Positions 58,123-64,000 of a stretch of DNA of 64,000 nt are shown piece by piece (the stretch's first letter is position 1; every line of letters starts with the position of its first letter). A program made the position numbers and the translations under genes. The notes below the pieces were generated by a model. That model ran no database searches and was not told where the DNA came from. It worked only from the letters and a program-made list of their open reading frames with translations. Source of the stretch: Diphasiastrum complanatum (taxonomy: Eukaryota; Streptophyta; Lycopodiopsida; Lycopodiales; Lycopodiaceae); contig CM055102.1 of NCBI GenBank assembly GCA_029204225.1, forward strand, positions 22,030,386 through 22,094,385, in the 5' to 3' direction.

Positions 58123-58444
58123 CATAGTTGCACTGTGTTTCTAGAAACACATCCAGAAACGCGTTTCTGGTTTGGGGCAGCGCTTCTCAGAAACGTTCTT
58201 TTTTTTCTAATTTTTGTGGGCAACATGGGTATCAAATTAAAGCATTAATTAAGGACAGTAAATTTTATGTAGGTTGCCGAATGTTTCGGATACAGTGTGG
58301 TCCAGTTTAGGTGCATCAACTCCTACTGGATTCTATAAATCCTTATTGACTTTTTAATATCTTTTTTTTTTGGTCAGAGATTCTGAATCCAGAAACAAGT
58401 TTCTGAGAAACGTGTTTCCAGAAACGCGTTTCTGTGCAACTATG
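58123..58444. mobile_element. hAT-type MITE, 322 bp
   Basis: The terminal inverted repeats are perfect over 11 bp (CATAGTTGCAC ... GTGCAACTATG) and an 8-bp duplication ATACTGAC flanks both ends, the hallmark of hAT insertions. Inside each end are palindromes: GTGTTTCTAGAAACAC (58135-58150), CCAGAAACGCGTTTCTGG (58153-58170) and CAGAAACGCGTTTCTG (58419-58434). No ORF, so it must have been moved by a transposase encoded elsewhere. Confidence 0.9.
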
Positions 58445-58860
58445 ATACTGACATAGCAATAAAGCACAGCCATAATCAATGGAAATAACACTTCTCCACA
58501 AAAGTCTGATGATAATGAGTTGATCTTACTGAGCTAATTATAAGAGAGCTACCTAAGCTCATTGAACTAAGAACTAAGCATCTGAATTATCAACCAAACA
58601 AAACTCCCAGGCCTATTTATTTTCACGAACACCAAAGGTCCTAGCATCTACCAATTAGGGCTGGATGGAGGCCTAGTAACACATAACCAAATGTCAAGTC
58701 ACGCCAAATAGGGGACCAACTGCCCAAACAATAAGGTACAATGTCGAATAATAAACCAGGGGCCCAGAGCCCCCTGTACTTCGCATAAACGGCACATGAC
58801 TGTCTCAAAATAAAGAACATCAGGGTTTTCTCCCCAAACATCAAAGGTAGAAATCTAACA

Positions 58861-59053
58861 CACCCCTTAATGTGGACGTTGGAAAACCTTGATCTTCAGA
58901 TTTAACAGATTGTTAAACTTGTTATGTTTTTCAACTGATAATGCCTTTGTAAAAGTGTCCGCTGCCATAAACTGAGTTCTACAAAATGTAAGTGTGATCT
59001 CTTGACTAAGTACTTTGTCTCTAACATAGTGACACTTTATCTCAAATCAATGA
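58861..59053 (-). pseudogene. copia RNase H C-terminal end
   Basis: The minus strand reads CHYVRDKVLSQEITLTFC and then QFMAADTFTKALSVEKHNKF, followed by a stop and the purine tract TTAAGGGG. This matches the end of copia RNase H, with the conserved ADxFTKAL box. It is open over its ~60 codons. At 59053 it meets the tandem array. Confidence 0.87.
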
Positions 59054-62000
59054 CATGAATAATATGTTTGCCTCAGAGAATGCGTTAGATCTTAATCGAC
59101 TTCTTTCACTATCAAATTCTGTTCATGACCAAGAGCAACCGAGTTTCGTCCTCCACTGCCATCAAGCAGCTCTGAAGTCAACCACTAAGAATACACTTGG
59201 AATAGAAAATTTAGACTCGACTGCTTTCATTCTCAAATTTTGTTGATGACCAAGAGCAACCGAGCTTCGTCCTCCACTGCCATCAACCAGCTCTGAAGTC
59301 AACCACTAAGAATAGACTTAGAATAGAAAATTTAGACTTGACATGCAACCTAAACTTTTCACACCCTTCTTGATATCAATTTTCAAATTAGCACAATTTA
59401 TTTTCTTACTTTCGTTTTTTTCCTCTCATCAATTGACTTCTGTCATTATCAAATTTTGTTGATAACGGAACGATGGTTTCGCGTGTTGTTTCTCTCATGA
59501 ATCGACTTCTTTCATTGTCAGATTTTGTTGATGACCAAGGGCATCCGAGCTTCGTCCTCCACTGCCATCAAGCAGCTCTGAAGTCAACCACTAAGAATAC
59601 ACTGGAATAGAAAATTTAGAATTGGCATGCAACCTATTCTCCAGATACACAACCGATAGTAAGATTTTAATCTGTGCAAATAAACCATAGACCTAAATGC
59701 ATTGAAAAAAAATTCTGAGAAAAAACTCACAGAAACAAACAACAAGGGAAGCTAAGTTGGACTACTGACTGACATGCATAATATGTTTGCCCTCAGAGAA
59801 TGTGAAAGATCTTATCACTGAATCAGACTTGCAGAATATTGGTCATCCTAGGGCAAACAAGTACTCTACTGGGCCAAACATCAAGCTTCTATCAGCAAGC
59901 CCCAACAACCACAAACTAGAATTTTCTATGATAAGTCTCTCTGGGCAAAGTCACAAAAGAACCATGAATCAAAACATAAAAAGGGTGAGAGAGAACAGAA
60001 AACAATCAACACAAAAAACATCAAGTAGCAGGTTCTATTCATTCAGCTATCAAATTTTACCATCTGAGATCATGTCATGTATCATTTGCAGATCAATGTA
60101 TCAAATATATAGTTCTCTTGGACATGACTTCAGGCAGCTGATTCGACTTGAACCCATCGACCTCAAGGAGAAGAAAGGAGGCCCTCACCAGCATGCCACT
60201 TATATTTTATCATTTATCATTGAATTTTTCAAAAGATCTAACTCGATAGCAAAACATAAGCTGTTTCACTCGCACAAATACCAATCACTACTGACCCCTA
60301 ATCATTGTGATGAAATGACCATATGAAAATTGGACCCCTTTCCAAAATCAACGGTAGTACAAAATTACAAGCAGGCACATTTTCTTCCGCTAACTTCATA
60401 CTTAACATCGCTCTTGATACGTCGCACAATCTATTTTCTAACTTTCGTTGTTTTTCTCTTATTGATTGACTTCTGTCATTATCAAATTTTGTTGATAATG
60501 GAACGATGGTTTTGCGTGTTGTTTCTCTCATGAATCGTCTTCTTTCATTATCAAATTTTTATTGATGACCAAGAGCAATTGACCTTCGTCCTCCAATGCC
60601 ATCAGCAGCTCTGAAGTCAACCAGACTTGCATGTAACATATTCTCTAAAAATACATAACCAATAGTAAGATTTTAATCTGTGCAAAGTCATAAAAGACCC
60701 ATGAATGAAAGCATAAAAAGGGTGAGAGAGAACAGAAAAAACATCAACGCAAAAAACGTCAAGTAGCAGGTTCTATTCATTCAGCTATCAAATTTCACCC
60801 TATCAGATCATGTCATGTATCATTCGAACATCAATGTATCACGTATATAATTCTCTTGGACATCACTTCAGGCAGCTGATTCGAGTTGAGCCCATCGACC
60901 TCAAGGACAAGAAAGGAAGCCCTCACCAGTATGCCTCTTATATTTTATCATTTATCATCAAATTTTTCAAAATATCTAATTTGAGAGAAAAGTATAAGAT
61001 CTTTCCCTCTCGCACAAAAAACAAATCACTACTGACCCTAATCATTGTGATCAAATGGCCATATGAAAATTGGAACCCTTTCCAAAATCAACAGTAGTAC
61101 AAAAATGCAAAAGGCACATTTTCTTCCGCTGACTTAATACTTAACATCGCTTTTGATACGTCACACAATTTACTTTCTTACTTTCGTTGCTTTTCTCTCA
61201 TCGATTGACTTCTGTCATTATCAAATTTAATAGATAATGGGATGATGCTTTCGCATGTTGTTTCTCTCATCAATCGACATCTTTCATTCTCAAATTTTGT
61301 TGATGACCAAGAGCAACTGAGCTTCGTCTTCCACCGCCATCAAGCAGCTCTGAAGTCAACCACTAAGAATACACTTGGAATAGAAAATTTAGACTTCACA
61401 TGCAACATATTCTCCAAAAATACACAACCGATAGTAAGATTTTAATCTGTGCAAGTAAAAACCATAGACCAAAATGCATGGGAAAAGATTTGTCAAAAAA
61501 AGACTCACGGAAACAAACTACAAGGGAACTGAAATTGGGCTACTGACTGACGTGAATAATTTGTTTGCCCTCAGAGAATGCGTTAGATCTTATGACTGAG
61601 TCAGACTTGCAGAATATTGCTTATCCTAGGACAATCAAGTACTCTATTGGGCCAAACATAAGCTTCTATCAGCAAGCCCCAACAACCACCAAATCGAATT
61701 TTCTATGATAAGTCTCTCTAGGCAATGTCACAAAAGAACCATGAATGAAAGCATAAAAAGGGTGAGAGAGAACAGAAAAAACATTGTGCAAAAAACATCA
61801 AGTAGCAGGTTCTATTGATTCAGCTATCAAATTTTACCCTATCAGATCAAGTCTTCTATCATTCGAAGATCAATGTATCACGTATATAGTTCTCTTGGAC
61901 ATCCCTTCAGGCAGCTGATTCAAGGTGAGCCCATCGACCTCAAGGAGAAGAAAGGATGCGCTTACCAGCATGCCACTTATATATTATCATTTATCATCGA

Positions 62001-64000
62001 ATTCTTCAAAATATCTAACTCGAGAGAAAAGTATAAGATGTTTCCCTCGCACAAATACAAATCACTACTGACCCCTAATCATTGTGATCAAATGGCCATA
62101 TGAAAATTGGAACCCTTTCCAAAATCAACAGTACTATAAAATCACAAGCAGGCACATTTTCTTCCACTGACTTAATACTTAACATCACTTTTGACACCCT
62201 TCTTGATATCAATTTTCAAATTAGCACAATCTGTTTTCTTACTTTCGCTTTTTTTCTCTCATCGATTGACTTCTGTCATTATCAAATTTTGTTCATAACG
62301 GGATGATGCTTTCGTGTGTTGTTTATCTCATCAATCGACTTCTTTCATTATCAAATTTTGTTGATGACCAAGAGCAACCGAGCTTCGTCCTCCACTGCCA
62401 TCAAGCAGCTCTGAAGTCAAACACTAAGACAACACTTAAGATAGAAAATTTAGACTTGACATGCAACCTATTCTCCAAATATACACAACCGATAGTAAGA
62501 TTTTAATCTGTGCAAATATACCATAGACCAGAATACATTGAAAAAAATTTGTCAAAAAGACACTCACAGAAACAAACAACAAGCGAAGCGAAATTGGGCT
62601 ACTGACTGACATGAATAATATGTTTGCCCTCTTATCACTGAATCAGACTTGCAGAATATTGCTCATCCTCGGGCAAACAAGTACTCTATTGACTTCTGTC
62701 ATTATCAAATTTTGTTGATAATGGAACGATGGTTTCGCGTGTTTCTCATGAATCAACTTCTTTCATTATCAAATTTTGTTGATGACCAAGAGCAATTGAC
62801 CTCCGTCCTCCAATGCCATCAGCAGCTCTGAAGTCAACCAGACTTGCATGTAACCTATTCTCCAAAAATACATAACCAATAGTAAGATTTTAATCTGTGC
62901 AAAGTCATAAAAGACCCATGAATGAAAGCATAAAAAGGGTGAGAGAGAACAGAAAAAACATCAACGCAAAAAACGTCAAGTAGCAGGTTCTATTCATTCA
63001 GCTATCAAATTTTACCCTATCAGATCATGTCATGTATCATTCGAACATCAATGTATCACGTATATACTTCTCTTGGACATCACTTCAGGCAGCTGATTCG
63101 AGTTGAGCCCATCGACCTCAAGGAGAAGAAAGGAAGCCCTCACCAGTATGCCACTTATATTTTATCATTTATCATTAAATTTTTCAAAATATCTAATTCG
63201 AGAGAAAAGTATAAGATGTTTCCCTCGCACAAAAAACAACTCACTACTGAACCCTAATCATTGTGATCAAATGGCCATATGAAAATTGGAACCCTTTCCA
63301 AAATCAACAGTAGCACAAAAATGGAAGAGGCACATATTCGTCCGCTGACTTAATACTTAACATCGCTTTTGATACGTCGCACAATTTATTTTCTTACTTC
63401 CGTTGTTTCTCTCTCATCGATTGACTTCTGTCATTATCAAATTTAATAGATAATGGGATGATGCTTTCGCATGTTGTTTCTCTCATCAATCGACATCTTT
63501 CATTCTCAAATTTTGTTGATGACCAAGAGCAACTGAGCTTCGTCCTCCACTGCCATCAAGCAGCTCTGAAGTCAACCCCTAAGAATACACTTGGAATAGA
63601 ATTTTCTATGATAAGTCTCTCTGGACAATGTCACGAAAGAACCATGAATGAAACTATAAAAAGTGTGCGAGAGAACAGAAAAAAAATCAGCACAAAAAAC
63701 TTCAAGTAGCAGGTTCTATTCATTCAGCTATCAAATTTTACCATCTGAGATCATGTCATGTATCATTTCAAGACCAATGTATCAAGTATAAGTTCTCTTG
63801 GATATCACTTCAGGCAGCTGATTCGACTTGAACCCATCGACTTCAAGGAGAAGAAAGGAGGCCCTCACCAATATGCCACTTATATCTTATCATTTATCAT
63901 CGAATTTTTCAAAATATCTAATGCGAGAGAAAAATATAAGATGTTTCCCTCACACAAAAACAAATCACTACTGACCCCTAATCATTGTGATCAAATGGCC
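59054..64000. repeat. Complex tandem array of ~0.74-1.06 kb units
   Basis: The landmark GTTGATGACCAAGAGCAA (or close variants) recurs near 59121, 59242, 59527, 60561, 61299, 62360, 62778 and 63516. A second landmark, AGCAGGTTCTATTCATTCAG (or close variants), recurs near 60028, 60763, 61803, 62980 and 63706. Spacings alternate between roughly 740 and 1,040-1,180 bp with internal deletions, as in a higher-order array. All copies have the same orientation and the array runs past the window end. Repeated ORFs of 60-180 codons on both strands follow the repeat. Splice-like borders (TTTTTTCTCAG; GACTTCAGAG) on the minus strand hint that a unit may derive from a gene, but no protein family was recognised. 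Confidence 0.9.

Larger units (their letters stand above)
57766..58860 (-). mobile_element. copia 3' LTR, interrupted by a MITE
   Basis: The sense strand starts TGTTAGATTTC at 58860 after the purine run TTAAGGGGTG (58870-58861), which follows the RNase H stop. The LTR runs left, is split by the 58123-58444 MITE, and its end near 57766 is unclear. No primer site was seen. Confidence 0.55.

Noticed and set aside
59054-64000. CRISPR array or simple satellite
   Set aside because: Units are hundreds of bases long with no short repeat-spacer pattern, and this is a plant nuclear context. Unit lengths vary too much for a simple satellite.

Overview
The window is nuclear DNA from a land plant, and the lineage cannot be fixed from this sequence. 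The evidence for a plant is many Ty1/copia retrotransposon remnants primed by initiator-methionine tRNA (TGGTATCAGAGCC-type sites), a plant-type LINE, a chromodomain Ty3/gypsy tail, a BED/DUF659 hAT transposase, tRNA-derived SINEs and an exon of a plant-type double-stranded-RNA-binding (DRB) protein. There is no operon logic, no organellar or ribosomal DNA, and almost no intact protein-coding sequence. It reads as old, nested, rearranged repeat-rich intergenic DNA.

Layout. 0-6.7 kb: copia LTR and pol debris, a leader with a 256-bp tandem duplication, a minus-strand LTR with primer-binding site, and an unassigned G-rich block. 6.8-8.3 kb: frameshifted remnant of an unusual ParB/sulfiredoxin-like protein gene. 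8.47-13.03 kb: a structurally complete 4.56-kb copia element (minus strand) whose gag 5' part and RT core are deleted. 13-21 kb: palindrome-rich DNA, copia and LTR scraps, a tRNA-type SINE, an unidentified minus-strand gene-like region (16.5-18.3 kb), a 450-bp direct-repeat pair and AT-rich DNA. 21-29 kb: three or more copia fragments joined in mixed orientation around a solo LTR. 29-37 kb: sparse DNA with LINE RT remains, one small intact ORF for a putative membrane protein (32.5 kb), an LTR-like promoter, and a gypsy chromodomain tail with LTR. 37-46 kb: duplicated copia RNase H blocks, a (TC)n tract, and a copia gag carrying a 0.5-kb internal tandem duplication. 46-52.4 kb: a plus-strand copia relative of the 8-13 kb element, then a minus-strand copia 5' end whose LTR and leader are an inverted copy of those at 1.1-2.9 kb. 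53.6-59 kb: (TC)n, DRB gene exons abutting a truncated hAT transposase, a second hAT-like end, and a complete 322-bp hAT-type MITE with 8-bp target duplication inside a copia LTR. 59-64 kb: a tandem array of ~0.74-1.06 kb units running off the window.

The genes do not form a pathway. Nearly all coding similarity is retrotransposon Gag-Protease-Integrase-RT-RNase H, broken by stops, frameshifts, deletions and active-site changes. The most interesting material is the cluster of three hAT-type ends sharing CATAG termini with palindromic sub-terminal DNA, the hAT/DRB junction, the complex tandem array, and the two unidentified gene remnants (ParB-like; CxxC-containing region at 16.5-18.3 kb). No clearly new functional system is proven here.
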